DNA from: Aeromicrobium massiliense JC14
GTDB lineage: Bacteria; Actinomycetota; Actinomycetes; Propionibacteriales; Nocardioidaceae
NCBI RefSeq assembly: GCF_000312105.1
Contig: NZ_HE978636.1
Coordinates: 146,093-210,092 of the forward strand
Length of the DNA stretch: 64,000 nt
Reading direction: 5' to 3'
In this document: in pieces, positions 1 to 8,354 of the stretch
Layout: each line of letters starts with the position of its first letter
Position numbering within the stretch: the stretch's first letter is position 1
The notes under the pieces: generated by a model
Told to the model about the DNA's origin: nothing
The model's database searches: none
Seen by the model: only the letters and a program-made list of their open reading frames with translations
Program-made: the position numbers and the translations under genes

Positions 1-1
1 C

Positions 2-94
2 CGCAACACCACGAAGGTCGGGCTGGTCGACCAGGACCCGTCGCTGTACCGCCCGCGCTTCCTGCGCGTGCGCCTGCCCGTCCCCGCTCCCTGA
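2..94 (+). CDS. 3' end of an unidentified gene (C-terminal 30 residues)
   Basis: Reading from base 2 gives 30 codons closed by TGA at 92-94. The visible tail contains VGLVDQDPSLYRPRFLRVRL and ends VPAP. Codon third positions are G or C almost throughout, as in the confident genes, which supports real coding. I do not recognise the family. The gene converges on the response regulator gene, with a hairpin between them. The start and most of the protein lie outside the window. Confidence 0.5.
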   Translation, partial: RNTTKVGLVDQDPSLYRPRFLRVRLPVPAP

Positions 95-103
95 GCTGCG
101 ACC

Positions 104-152
104 CCCGCTCCCTGAGCCTGTCGAAGGGGCTCCGACAAGCTCAGCCAGCGGG
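104..152. terminator. Imperfect stem-loop between convergent genes; CTGAGCCTGTCGAAG-type repeat
   Basis: Bases 112-123 pair with 133-144 with one mismatch, and an outer stem pairs 104-109 with 147-152. There is no T run. It sits between the plus-strand gene ending at 94 and the minus-strand gene ending at 178, so a bidirectional terminator role is plausible. The core resembles a short palindrome that I recall being dispersed in many GC-rich genomes; only one copy is seen here. Confidence 0.5.
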
Positions 153-177
153 GAGCGGCTCGGCCGGCGGACGGCGG

Positions 178-816
178 CTAGATCAGGCGGCGCTCGTTGG
201 CCCAGCGGGTGAGCTCGTGGCGGCTGGAGAGCTGCAGCTTGCGCAAGACGCTGGAGACGTGGGTCTCGACCGTCTTCACCGAGATGAACAGCTCCTTGGC
301 CACCTCCTTGTAGGCGTAGCCGCGGGCGATGAGGCGCATCACCTCGCGCTCGCGCTCGGTGAGCCGGTCCAGGTCCTCGTCGACCTGGGCGACCTCGATG
401 GTGCCGGCGAACGCGTCCAGCACGAACCCGGCCAGGCGGGGGCTGAACACCGCGTCGCCGGACGCCACCCGCCGGATGGCGTCGACGAGCTCGGGGCCGG
501 AGATGTTCTTGGTGACGTAGCCGCGCGCCCCGGCGCGAATGATGCCGATGACGTCCTCGGCGGCGTCGCTCACCGACAGCGCGAGGAACTTGACCTCGAG
601 ATGACGGGGGTGGACGCGGCGGATGACCTCCAGGCCGCCGCCGCCGGGCATGTGGACGTCCAGCAGCACCACGTCGGGCAGGGTGCGGATGATCGCCTCG
701 ACCGCGGTGTCGACGTCCTCGGCCTCGGCCACCACCTCGACGTCGTGGTCCACCTCCGCCCGGACGCCGGTGCGGAACATCGCGTGGTCGTCGACGATCG
801 CGACGCGCAGGCTCAT
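178..816 (-). CDS. NarL/LuxR-family response regulator
   Basis: A 212-residue two-component response regulator. An N-terminal receiver domain (about residues 5-120) starts LRVAIVDDH and carries the phospho-acceptor Asp in VVLLDVHMPG. A C-terminal LuxR-type helix-turn-helix (about 145-205) has LTEREREVMRLIARGYAYKE and VKTVETHVSSVLRKL. The ATG at 816 is preferred because it overlaps the TGA of the upstream kinase gene as ATGA (813-816), implying translational coupling. The partner is the PspC-domain kinase, so it should control envelope-stress genes, perhaps the divergent pspC cluster. That target is an inference. Confidence 0.93.
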   Translation of the reverse strand: MSLRVAIVDDHAMFRTGVRAEVDHDVEVVAEAEDVDTAVEAIIRTLPDVVLLDVHMPGGGGLEVIRRVHPRHLEVKFLALSVSDAAEDVIGIIRAGARGYVTKNISGPELVDAIRRVASGDAVFSPRLAGFVLDAFAGTIEVAQVDEDLDRLTEREREVMRLIARGYAYKEVAKELFISVKTVETHVSSVLRKLQLSSRHELTRWANERRLI

Positions 817-2060
817 GACGGGTTCCCTTCCTCGGACCGGTGCAGCGGCAGGCACAGCCGCACCTCGGTGCCCTCCCCGGGGGCGGAGCGGACGTCCGCG
901 GTGCCTCCGTGACGTTCCATCCTCCCGCGGATCGAGCCGCGCAGGCCCATCCGGTCGGCCGCGACCGACGCGGGGTCGAACCCGACGCCGCGGTCGCGCA
1001 CGAAGACCTCGGCCGCCTTGGCCGACACCTCGACGTAGACGTCGACGCGATCGACCTGAGCGTGCTTGGCGGCGTTCACCATGGCCTCACGGGCGGCGCG
1101 CACCAGCGCGGCCACGTCCGCGTCGGCGGGGGCGTCGCCGACGGCGATGACGTCGACCCGCACGTGGTGCGCGGTCTCGACCTCGGCGGCGGCCGCCCGG
1201 ATGCCGGCGGCGAGCGAGACGCCGTGCTCGGCCTGCTCGCCGTACAGCCACGAGCGGAGCTCGCGCTCCTGCTGGCGGGCGAGCGTGGCGACGGCGGCCG
1301 GGTCGGACGCGTTCTTCTGCAGCAGGGCGAGCGTCTGCAGCACCGAGTCGTGCAGGTGGGCGGCGACGTCGGCCCGCTCCTGGGTGCGTACGCGCTCGCG
1401 CCGCTCGCTGGCCAGCTCCGACGAGAGTCGGGCGATCCAAGGGCCGAGCACCAGCCCGAGCCCGACGAGCGCGATGAGCGTGGCGGCGGCGACGTCGATG
1501 AGCGACCCCAGGCCGCCCTCGTTGAGCAGGAAGACCCCGGCGAGCACGACCAGCAGCAGGCCGACCGCGGTGCGCAGGATGGCGGCGGGGCCGCGGTCGC
1601 GCCACAGCGTCCGGTCCTGGGAGGACTCGTCGAGCTGGCGCCAGACCACGACGACGCCCACGCCGGCGAGCAGGATCGGGGCCAGGTAGCGCGGCTCCAC
1701 GCCGCCGCGGAGGTGCCCGAGGATGATGAGCACGCCCAGGCCGACGGCGCACAGCGCGAGCGTCTGGACGACCTCTCGGACCGGGCGGCCGCGCGACCCG
1801 TCGGTGCGGGCGCCGCGGCGCGTGGCAGCGGCCAGCCCGGGCGACAGCTCGCGCTCGCGCACGGGCAGGAACCACCACAGCAGCAGGTAGGCCAGGACGC
1901 CGGCCCCGTTGAACCAGGTGGCGACGACGAACCCGGCGCGCACCCACACGACCGGCACGCCGAGGTGCTCGGCCAGCCCGGCCGCGACGCCGCCGAGCAG
2001 GCGTCCCTCGGCCGGCCGGAAGGCACGCCGGTGGGCGGTCGGGGTGTCGTGGATCGTCAC
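813..2060 (-). CDS. PspC-domain membrane sensor histidine kinase
   Basis: About 415 residues. An N-terminal PspC domain (about residues 8-70, with EGRLLGGVAAGLAEHLGV) is followed by several hydrophobic helices, a HisKA_3-type dimerisation region with H-box LHDSVLQTLALL, and a C-terminal HATPase domain (VFVRDRGVGFD; MGLRGSIRGRMERHGG). It should autophosphorylate and pass phosphate to the regulator encoded just downstream. The GTG at 2060 is chosen because a -10-like GATGCT lies six bases upstream, a layout seen repeatedly in this window; the open frame continues further upstream without recognisable protein. The divergent plus-strand gene also starts with a PspC domain, so sensor and probable target share the same module. 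Confidence 0.88.
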   Translation of the reverse strand: MTIHDTPTAHRRAFRPAEGRLLGGVAAGLAEHLGVPVVWVRAGFVVATWFNGAGVLAYLLLWWFLPVRERELSPGLAAATRRGARTDGSRGRPVREVVQTLALCAVGLGVLIILGHLRGGVEPRYLAPILLAGVGVVVVWRQLDESSQDRTLWRDRGPAAILRTAVGLLLVVLAGVFLLNEGGLGSLIDVAAATLIALVGLGLVLGPWIARLSSELASERRERVRTQERADVAAHLHDSVLQTLALLQKNASDPAAVATLARQQERELRSWLYGEQAEHGVSLAAGIRAAAAEVETAHHVRVDVIAVGDAPADADVAALVRAAREAMVNAAKHAQVDRVDVYVEVSAKAAEVFVRDRGVGFDPASVAADRMGLRGSIRGRMERHGGTADVRSAPGEGTEVRLCLPLHRSEEGNPS

Positions 2061-2190
2061 GTCCCGAGCATCACACGCAGGCACCCGACGGCGCCACGGG
2101 GTGGGCCCCCGACGACCCCCGAGCATCCCCGGGACGGTTCCAGGGTCGTGCCCGATGTCCGGACGGCCTCGCCCGGCCAGGATGGTGACC

Positions 2191-3483
2191 ATGACCGACA
2201 CGACTCCCCCGCCGCAGCAGCCGGCGCCCGACACCGGCTTCGAGCCCGGGCGCCTGCGCACGATCGCCGACATGCGACGCAGCAGCGACGACCGCATGGT
2301 CGCCGGCGCCTGCGCCGGCGTCGCCCGCCACCTGGGCATCGACCCCGTCGTCGTCCGCGTGGCCGTCGCCGTGCTGACGATCGTCGGCGGCGCGGGACTC
2401 ATCCTCTACGTCGCCGCCTGGATCTTCGTCCCGTCCGACGACGCCGAGCGCAGCGTGGCCGCGGACTGGTTCAACCTGGGCCGCAACGAGCTGCAGGTGC
2501 GGACGATCGCCCTGACCGTCGCCGCCGTCGTGGCCGCGTTGTCGGCGCTCGGCGACGCCGCCTGGGACGGCTGGGGCAACAACGGAGGCTGGCCGGTGCT
2601 GCCGGTCCTGGTGGTCGTGCTGGTGATCCTGGCTGTCCGGTCGCGGCGCCAGGACCGTCGCACCGCCGCAGGCTGGGCACCCCCTCCGGGCACCCCCGGC
2701 GCGGGCCCCGTGCCCCCCGGCACCCCGGGCACCGCCTACGGTCCTGCCGCCGCTCCGTTCGCCACCACGACCTACGGCCCCCAGCCGGGCGCACCGGCCG
2801 GCCACGTGCCACCGACGCCCGGCGCCCCGACCGCGGTGCAGCCGCCCGTCCCGCCGCGGCCGCCCCTGCCTCCCCGCGAGCGCCGGTCGAAGGCCCTGCC
2901 GGTCCTGACGCTGTCGATCGGCGCCATCGCGCTCGCCGTGGCGTACCTCGCCGGAGCCGACGCGTGGACGACCTACGTCGCCGTCGCCCTCGGCGTCGTC
3001 ACCGTCGCCCTGCTGGTGGGCACGGTCGCCGGCCACGCCGGCCTCCTCGTGCCGCTCGGGCTGGTGCTCGGCCTGGTGCTCATCGCGGGGACGGTCGCCC
3101 CCGACGCACGCTGGGGCGCGCAGGAGCTCCGCCCGGTCCTGGCCTCGGGGGTCGACGCCGAGTACGAGCACGGCATGGGCGCGTTCGAGCTCGACCTGAC
3201 CCAGGTGCGCGACCCGCAGGCGCTGCTCGGTCGCACCGTCAGCATCGACACCGGCTTCGGCGAGACCCGCGTCGTGGTGCCGGCGGGCCTGCCCGTCCGG
3301 GTCGAGTCGTCCGTTCAGGCCGGTCAGCTGGACGTCCTGCAGCGCTCGGCCGACGGCACGGAGGTCGACCTCGTGGTCGACACCCGCGAGCGAGCCGTCG
3401 CCCCGGTGGGCACGCCCGGCGGGCCCGTCCTGACCCTCGACGTCGAGCACGACCTCGGCCGCATCCTCGTGGAGACCCGATGA
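2191..3483 (+). CDS. PspC-domain membrane protein with LiaF-like C-terminal domain
   Basis: 430 residues, divergent from the PspC kinase operon. Order of parts: a PspC domain (about residues 28-85, RMVAGACAGVARHLGIDPVVVRV), two further hydrophobic segments, a Pro/Gly/Ala-rich linker (about 165-230), three membrane helices (about 235-300), and a soluble region with GMGAFELDLTQV and GFGETRVVVPAGLPV. That last region resembles the LiaF/DUF2154 beta-repeat (toastrack) domain of envelope-stress proteins. ATG 2191 is chosen with AGGATGG at 2179-2185 as ribosome site; an in-frame ATG at 2182 is possible. Its TGA overlaps the next start as ATGA. Confidence 0.85.
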   Translation: MTDTTPPPQQPAPDTGFEPGRLRTIADMRRSSDDRMVAGACAGVARHLGIDPVVVRVAVAVLTIVGGAGLILYVAAWIFVPSDDAERSVAADWFNLGRNELQVRTIALTVAAVVAALSALGDAAWDGWGNNGGWPVLPVLVVVLVILAVRSRRQDRRTAAGWAPPPGTPGAGPVPPGTPGTAYGPAAAPFATTTYGPQPGAPAGHVPPTPGAPTAVQPPVPPRPPLPPRERRSKALPVLTLSIGAIALAVAYLAGADAWTTYVAVALGVVTVALLVGTVAGHAGLLVPLGLVLGLVLIAGTVAPDARWGAQELRPVLASGVDAEYEHGMGAFELDLTQVRDPQALLGRTVSIDTGFGETRVVVPAGLPVRVESSVQAGQLDVLQRSADGTEVDLVVDTRERAVAPVGTPGGPVLTLDVEHDLGRILVETR

Positions 3484-3848
3484 ACATCCACCCGCCCCGC
3501 TGGGGCACCTTCACCGTCGCGCTGCTGCTGGCGCTCGTCCTGCTCGGCTGGGCGCGCTGGGAGCACGACCTGCTGGACTCCGACCAGGCCGGCCTGGCCG
3601 TCGCGATCACCCTGATCGTGCTCGGCATCGTCGGCATCGCGGCCACCGCCTGGCGCTCGTGGCCCGGCCGAGGCCCGGAGACGACCGGCCCGGTGACGGA
3701 TGCCGATCGCCCCGGCGACGCGCTCGACGAGCCCGCGCCGCAGGACGTCACGGACGTCGAGCCCGGCGACGGCCACGAGCCCACCCGCACGTTCCCCACC
3801 ACCCCCGAAGGAGACCGCGATGAGCAAGAAGCTCACCCGCAGCAGTGA
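3480..3848 (+). CDS. Small two-helix membrane protein of the pspC cluster
   Basis: 122 residues. Two membrane helices near the N-terminus (TFTVALLLALVLLGWA and VAITLIVLGIVGIAATAW) are followed by a Pro/Asp/Glu-rich cytoplasmic-looking tail ending in EQEAHPQQ. I recognise no named domain. The start overlaps the preceding stop (ATGA at 3480-3483) and its last 29 bases overlap the next pspC gene, so it is part of a tightly coupled three-gene unit and probably acts with the two PspC proteins in envelope-stress sensing. That role is inferred from position. Confidence 0.8.
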   Translation: MNIHPPRWGTFTVALLLALVLLGWARWEHDLLDSDQAGLAVAITLIVLGIVGIAATAWRSWPGRGPETTGPVTDADRPGDALDEPAPQDVTDVEPGDGHEPTRTFPTTPEGDRDEQEAHPQQ

Positions 3849-4041
3849 CGACAAGTGGCTCGCCGGCGTGTGCGGCGGCCTGGCCGAGTACACCGGCATC
3901 GACGCCAACCTGGTGCGCCTGGTCGTGGCGGTGACCACGGTGCTTGGCGCCGGGTCCGTCGCGATCGCCTACCTGGTGGCGTGGGCGATCATGCCCAAGC
4001 CGGCTCCGTCCACGTGGAGCGGCTACCCTCCCGCTGCGTAG
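3820..4041 (+). CDS. Short PspC-domain protein
   Basis: 73 residues, almost entirely one PspC domain: KLTRSSDDKWLAGVCGGLAEY, then a hydrophobic helix VVAVTTVLGAGSVAIAYLVAW. PspC-type proteins sit in the cytoplasmic membrane and relay envelope stress. The ATG at 3820 has a strong ribosome site GAAGGAG at 3807-3813. It overlaps the previous gene by 29 bases, and its 3' end overlaps the convergent GDPD gene by 53 bases (3989-4041). Confidence 0.88.
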   Translation: MSKKLTRSSDDKWLAGVCGGLAEYTGIDANLVRLVVAVTTVLGAGSVAIAYLVAWAIMPKPAPSTWSGYPPAA

Positions 4042-5062
4042 TGCGCCAGGCCTGACGGGCCCGCACCGCGGTCGGCGTGAAGTCGGAGAAGACGCCGTCG
4101 ACGCCCGCGTCGAAGAACCGCAGGTACTCGGCCACCGCGTCGCCGTGCGCCGCCTTGTCGCGGCCGAGCCGGTGGTCGCGCGGCAGGAAGTTGTTCTCGT
4201 CGCGCATCGTCCACACGTGCACGAGCAGGCCGGCGGCGTGGGCCCGGGCGACGAGCCCGGTCTCCTGCGTCAGGCGCTGCTTGGCGTCACGGGCCACCAC
4301 CTGGGACTTGTTCGGTCCGATGCCGTCGGCGTAGTCGGCGATGCGGGCCAGCTCGCGGGCCGACTCCAGGTCGGCGTAGGTGCGCGGGTCGCCGGCCGCC
4401 ACCAGGTCGTACGGGGCGCCCTGGCGGTCCATGAGCTGGATCAGCGGCAGCGGGGTGCGTCCGCGCAGACTGCGCAGGTTGGCCGTCTCCATCGACTGCA
4501 CCACCACGTGGTGGCCCGGCACGTTGACGCCGCGACGCTCCAGGACCTCGACCAGCAGGTCGTCCAGGTCGAGCCCGAGCCGGGCGAAGTACGTCGGGTG
4601 CTTGGTCTCGACATAGACCCCGATCGGACGTCCGAGCGACGCGGTGGCCTGCTCGGCGACGTCCAGCACCTCGTCGAAGGTGAGGATCCGCTGCTGCCCG
4701 GCCAGCGACACGTTCTGCGGGCGCAGGTGCGGCAGCCGTTCACGGACGGTGAGCGTCTTGAGCTCGGCGAGCGTGAAGTCCTCGGTGAACCAGCCCGACA
4801 TCGGCAGGCCGTCGACCCACTTCGTGGTTCGCCGCGCGGCGAACTCGGGGTGCGCGGCGACGTCCGTGGAGATGCTGATCTCGTTCTCGTGGCGCACCAC
4901 CAGGTGTCCGTCGCGCGTGGCGACGACGTCGGGCTCGATGTAGTCGCAGCCCTCGGCGATCGCGAGCTCGTAGGACGGCCGGGTGTGCTCGAGCCGGAAG
5001 CCGGGGATGCCCCGGTGGGCGATGACCACGGGGGCCGCTCCCAGGGAGTCGCGGGTGCTCAC
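3989..5062 (-). CDS. Glycerophosphodiester phosphodiesterase
   Basis: 357 residues of GDPD/GlpQ type. The family hydrolyses glycerophosphodiesters to sn-glycerol-3-phosphate and an alcohol. Visible signature: VVIAHRGIPGFRLEHTRPSY with the metal/catalytic HR and E, then CDYIEPDVVATRDGHLVVRH carrying the E-x-D pair and second His. VYVETKHP and the C-terminal DGVFSDFTPTAV also match the family. There is no clear signal peptide, unlike periplasmic GlpQ. GTG 5062 avoids overlap with the upstream gene ending at 5067; an in-frame GTG at 5077 is an alternative. The 3' end overlaps the convergent pspC gene. Confidence 0.88.
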   Translation of the reverse strand: MSTRDSLGAAPVVIAHRGIPGFRLEHTRPSYELAIAEGCDYIEPDVVATRDGHLVVRHENEISISTDVAAHPEFAARRTTKWVDGLPMSGWFTEDFTLAELKTLTVRERLPHLRPQNVSLAGQQRILTFDEVLDVAEQATASLGRPIGVYVETKHPTYFARLGLDLDDLLVEVLERRGVNVPGHHVVVQSMETANLRSLRGRTPLPLIQLMDRQGAPYDLVAAGDPRTYADLESARELARIADYADGIGPNKSQVVARDAKQRLTQETGLVARAHAAGLLVHVWTMRDENNFLPRDHRLGRDKAAHGDAVAEYLRFFDAGVDGVFSDFTPTAVRARQAWRTTQREGSRSTWTEPAWA

Positions 5063-5066
5063 GTCC

Positions 5067-6548
5067 CTAGTGAACACGCTCCACCACGCGGACGGCACCT
5101 TCTCGGCGCGGGTCGGCGGCGGCGTTCATCGACCCGTCACCGGCTCGTTGGGCGGCGATCACCCCGCCGAAGTACATCGACGCGAAGCCCTCGTGCTTGA
5201 CGTCCTCCTCCGGACGCCCGGCCCGGTGGACGTGCACGCGCGGGTGGCCGATGGCCGCGGGCAGGTCCAGGCCGCCGTTGGCGAACCCGGCCAGCACCTG
5301 CACGATCGCGGTGGTGATGCGGTCCGCACCGGGTGAGCCGATGGCCAGGACGCCGCCATCGGCGTGCCGGCCGACCGTCGGGGCCATGTTCGACAGCAGC
5401 CGTGTGCCCGGCTCCAGGCCGTGCAGGCCGCGCGGGTTCAGCTCCTGCTCGCCCAGGCAGTTGTTCAGCCAGATGCCCGTGCCGCGGGCGACCATGCCCG
5501 ACCCGTAGCCTGACGAGACGGTCAGCGAGCAGGCGCCACCCTGGTCGTCCACCGCCGAGAACTGGGCGGTGGATCCCGACTCCAGCAGCGCGGTGCCCGC
5601 GACGTCGACCTGCTCCAGGTAGGCCCGGGCGGCCTCGGCGAGGTCGGGCGCGTGCTCCAGCACGTCCAGCCGGTGGCCCAGCACGGCCCGCTGCACGCGG
5701 ACGATGTGCGCGACGTCGTCCGGCGTCCAGGCGCCGTGCGGACGTCCGTCGAGCAGCGCGAGCATGGCCGCGACGCAGACGCCGCCGACCGACGGCGGCG
5801 GGTTGGTGGCCAGCACCCAGTCGCCGACGCGGGTGCGCAGCGCCTCGCGGACGACCGGACGGTAGGCGGCGAGGTCCTCGACGGTCAGCAGGCCGCCGCG
5901 CTCCATCACGTCCGCGCTGATCGCCCGACCGGTGTCGCCGGTGGTGAGCTCGTCGGGCCCGTTCGCGGCGACCCGCTCGAGCGCGTCGGCCAGGTCGGGC
6001 ATGCGGATGTCGTCGGCCACGAGCCCGCCACCGGCGCCGGCCAGCAGGCCCGCGCTGGTCTCGTCCCAGCCGTAGACGTCGTGCTGGACGTGCTCGAGGT
6101 AGAAGCGCGACGCGGCGCCGAGCCGGAAGCCGCGCCGGGCGACGTCGACGGCGGGCGTGACCAGCTCGGCCCACGGCACGCGCCCCCAGCGGGCGTGCGC
6201 CTCGCCGAACGCGGCCAGCGCGCCGTGGGTGGCCACCGAGCCGGCCCCGACGGTGATGGTGACTCCGCCGCCGTAGTCGGTGGTGATGTCCCACGTGCCG
6301 GAGCCGCGCCGGTCGGTGCCGCGGCCGGGCATGTCCATCCAGCCGTCGACGGTGACGGCCGGCGAGCCGTCGGGCGGCTGGACGGTCAGGAACGCGCCGG
6401 CGCTCGGCGAGACGAGACCGACCTCGTTGACCATGGCGACGAGGGCGGCGGCGATGGCGGCGTCGACGGACGAGCCGCCGGCGCGGGCGACCTGCTCGCC
6501 GGCGTCGGCCGCGGCCGCGTTGGGGGCGCCGAGCGCGAGGACGGGCAT
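5067..6548 (-). CDS. Gamma-glutamyltransferase-family Ntn hydrolase
   Basis: 493 residues covering both subunits of a gamma-glutamyltranspeptidase-like precursor. The family cleaves itself at a Thr that then becomes the nucleophile; here the likely residue is Thr328 in ESGSTAQFSAVDDQGG. RLLSNMAPT corresponds to the substrate-binding loop usually written PLSSM. GSVATHGALAAFGEAHARWGR is typical of the large subunit. The family handles glutathione or related gamma-glutamyl compounds. No signal peptide is visible, so it may be cytoplasmic, and the glutathione-like substrate in an actinobacterium is uncertain. It ends five bases before the GDPD start, suggesting cotranscription. Confidence 0.87.
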   Translation of the reverse strand: MPVLALGAPNAAAADAGEQVARAGGSSVDAAIAAALVAMVNEVGLVSPSAGAFLTVQPPDGSPAVTVDGWMDMPGRGTDRRGSGTWDITTDYGGGVTITVGAGSVATHGALAAFGEAHARWGRVPWAELVTPAVDVARRGFRLGAASRFYLEHVQHDVYGWDETSAGLLAGAGGGLVADDIRMPDLADALERVAANGPDELTTGDTGRAISADVMERGGLLTVEDLAAYRPVVREALRTRVGDWVLATNPPPSVGGVCVAAMLALLDGRPHGAWTPDDVAHIVRVQRAVLGHRLDVLEHAPDLAEAARAYLEQVDVAGTALLESGSTAQFSAVDDQGGACSLTVSSGYGSGMVARGTGIWLNNCLGEQELNPRGLHGLEPGTRLLSNMAPTVGRHADGGVLAIGSPGADRITTAIVQVLAGFANGGLDLPAAIGHPRVHVHRAGRPEEDVKHEGFASMYFGGVIAAQRAGDGSMNAAADPRREGAVRVVERVH

Positions 6549-6581
6549 GGGGTCATTCGACCACGCGCGCGGCCCCTCGGC

Positions 6582-6965
6582 TCAGGACACCTGACCGTCG
6601 AGGTAGAACCAGCGGCCGCCGCGGCGCTCGAACCGGCTCACCTCGTGCATCGTGCCCGGACCGTCCGGCGCCGCGAAGGACGCGGTGAACTCGACCATGC
6701 CGGTGTCGTCGTCCGGCCCACCCGTGGCGGCGTGGACGACCAGGCCGGTCCAGCGCAGGGCCGGGTCAGGAGCGGCGTCGGCCGGACGCGTGCGCGGGTG
6801 CCAGGTCGCGAGCAGGTGGTCCTCGTGGCCCAGCGCGAACGCCGAGTAGCGCGAGCGCATGAGCTCCTCGGGCGTCGCGGCCAGGCGCGTCCGGGCGTGC
6901 AGCGGCCCGCAGCAGTCGCCGTACGCGCGGCCGGAGCCGCAGGGGCAAGGGTCGTCGGGAGGCAC
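6582..6965 (-). CDS. YchJ-like SEC-C motif protein (UPF0225)
   Basis: 127 residues. An N-terminal zinc-binding SEC-C motif ([19 protein letters not shown], with four cysteines) is followed by the YchJ-type domain ([20 protein letters not shown]). Family function is not established. It uses a GTG start with TAGCCT six bases upstream, suggesting a leaderless transcript, and is divergent from nhaA. Confidence 0.88.
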   Translation of the reverse strand: MPPDDPCPCGSGRAYGDCCGPLHARTRLAATPEELMRSRYSAFALGHEDHLLATWHPRTRPADAAPDPALRWTGLVVHAATGGPDDDTGMVEFTASFAAPDGPGTMHEVSRFERRGGRWFYLDGQVS

Positions 6966-6971
6966 CCGTGC

Positions 6972-6977
6972 AGGCTA
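6972..6977 (-). promoter_or_regulatory. -10 box for a leaderless ychJ-like transcript
   Basis: On the minus strand TAGCCT is followed by six bases and then the GTG start at 6965. That spacing puts transcription start at the start codon. Confidence 0.5.
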
Positions 6978-6991
6978 GCGGCGGCTCGATA

Positions 6992-7057
6992 GGGTGGACC
7001 CCGGTGAGCCGGGAAGTCTGGTCGGCATCTCGTCGCCGACCCCTGAAGGAGCCACCC
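6992..7057 (+). promoter_or_regulatory. Structured leader upstream of nhaA; candidate riboswitch or cis-regulatory RNA
   Basis: Three perfect helices can be drawn as a three-way junction. P1 pairs GGGTGG 6992-6997 with CCACCC 7052-7057, directly before the GTG. P2 pairs 7000-7004 with 7009-7013 around a TGAG loop. P3 pairs 7020-7026 with 7035-7041. The ribosome site AAGGAG (7046-7051) lies just inside P1, so P1 could hide it. Sodium- and lithium-sensing riboswitches upstream of cation antiporter genes are known (nhaA-I and DUF1646 motifs), but I cannot score a match. TAGGGT at 6990-6995 could instead be a -10 box, which would exclude the 5' arm of P1 from the transcript. Confidence 0.5.
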
Positions 7058-8335
7058 GTGGCCCGCACCCCCCAGATCTTCTCCCCCGGCACCTGGCCCG
7101 AGGCCCGTCGCATCGCCGACGTCCTGCGCACCGAGACCGTCGGCGGGTTCCTGCTGATCGGCGCCGGCCTGCTCGGCCTGGTCTGCGCGAACGTCCTCGG
7201 CGACGCGTACGAGTCCCTGCGCGACACCGTCGTCGGACCGCACGCCCTGCACCTCGACCTCACCCTCGGCACCTGGGCGGCGGACGGCCTGCTGGCGGTG
7301 TTCTTCTTCGTCGCCGGGCTGGAGCTCAAGCGCGAGTTCGTCGCCGGCGACCTGCGCGACCCGGGCCGGGCCGTGCTGCCGGTCGTGGCCGCGGTCGGTG
7401 GCATGGTCGTGCCGGCGCTCGTGTTCGTGGCGCTCAACTGGGGCGGCGCGACGGAGGGCTGGGCGATCCCCACGGCGACCGACATCGCGTTCGCGCTCGC
7501 CGTCCTCGCGGTCGTGGGCAGCCACCTGCCGACCGCGCTGCGCACCTTCCTGCTCACGCTGGCCGTCGTGGACGACCTGCTGGCCATCTGCGTCATCGCC
7601 GTCTTCTACACGTCCGAGCTGCACCTGCAGTGGCTGGCGCTGGCGCTCGTGCCGCTCGCGATCTACGGCGTGCTCGTGCAGCGTCGCGTGCACAACCTGT
7701 GGCTGCTGCTGCCGCTCGGCGCCCTCACCTGGGCGCTCGTGCACGCGTCCGGCGTCCACGCCACCGTCGCCGGCGTGCTGCTCGCGTTCACCGTGCCGGT
7801 GCTGCGCCGCGACGGCGGCGACGGGCCCGGCATGGCCGAGCACCTCGAGCACCTCGCGCGTCCGTTCTCGTCCGGCTTCGCCGTGCCGGTGTTCGCGTTC
7901 TTCGCCGCCGGCGTGGCCGTCGGGTCGCCGTCGGACGCGCTCGACGCGCTCAGCACCCCGGTCGCGCTCGGCGTCATGCTCGGCCTGCTCGTCGGCAAGA
8001 CGATCGGCATCACCCTCACCACGTGGCTGCTGGCGACGTTCACCCGCGCGAAGCTCGGCGACGGCCTGGCCTGGATCGACGTCGTGGGCCTGGCGATGCT
8101 CGGCGGCATCGGCTTCACCGTGTCGCTGCTCATCGGCGAGCTCGCCTACGGGCCGGGGACGCTGCTGGGCGAGGAGGCCAAGCTCGGCGTGCTGGCCGGC
8201 ACCCTGCTGTCGGTCATCGGGGCGACGCTGCTGCTGCGCGTCCGCGACAAGCACTACGCCCGGATCGCCGCCGAGGAGGCCCGCGACGACGACGCCGACG
8301 GCATCCCGGACGTCTACCAGCGCGGCGACGACTGA
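7058..8335 (+). CDS. nhaA: NhaA-type Na+/H+ antiporter
   Basis: 425 residues with about 11-12 membrane helices. The key aspartates are visible: Asp142 in [14 protein letters not shown] and the Asp172-Asp173 pair in [11 protein letters not shown], matching the ion-binding site of E. coli NhaA. The N-terminal pH-sensor-like segment [14 protein letters not shown] is also conserved. It exports Na+ or Li+ in exchange for protons. The GTG at 7058 follows the ribosome site TGAAGGAG. The tail is acidic ([16 protein letters not shown]). The structured leader immediately upstream suggests post-transcriptional control. Confidence 0.96.
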   Translation: MARTPQIFSPGTWPEARRIADVLRTETVGGFLLIGAGLLGLVCANVLGDAYESLRDTVVGPHALHLDLTLGTWAADGLLAVFFFVAGLELKREFVAGDLRDPGRAVLPVVAAVGGMVVPALVFVALNWGGATEGWAIPTATDIAFALAVLAVVGSHLPTALRTFLLTLAVVDDLLAICVIAVFYTSELHLQWLALALVPLAIYGVLVQRRVHNLWLLLPLGALTWALVHASGVHATVAGVLLAFTVPVLRRDGGDGPGMAEHLEHLARPFSSGFAVPVFAFFAAGVAVGSPSDALDALSTPVALGVMLGLLVGKTIGITLTTWLLATFTRAKLGDGLAWIDVVGLAMLGGIGFTVSLLIGELAYGPGTLLGEEAKLGVLAGTLLSVIGATLLLRVRDKHYARIAAEEARDDDADGIPDVYQRGDD

Positions 8336-8354
8336 CGCTGCCAGACTGGCGCAC

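Noticed and set aside
840-3848. A 1002-codon open frame on the plus strand crossing the kinase gene
   Set aside because: Only its last 122 codons are a real gene. The rest is the GC-rich antisense shadow of the PspC kinase, with Arg/Gly/Ala-rich composition and no domain.
6992-7057. Cobalamin riboswitch upstream of nhaA
   Set aside because: The GGGAAG core is superficially similar, but the element is too short and lacks a recognisable B12 box. Kept only as a generic structured leader.
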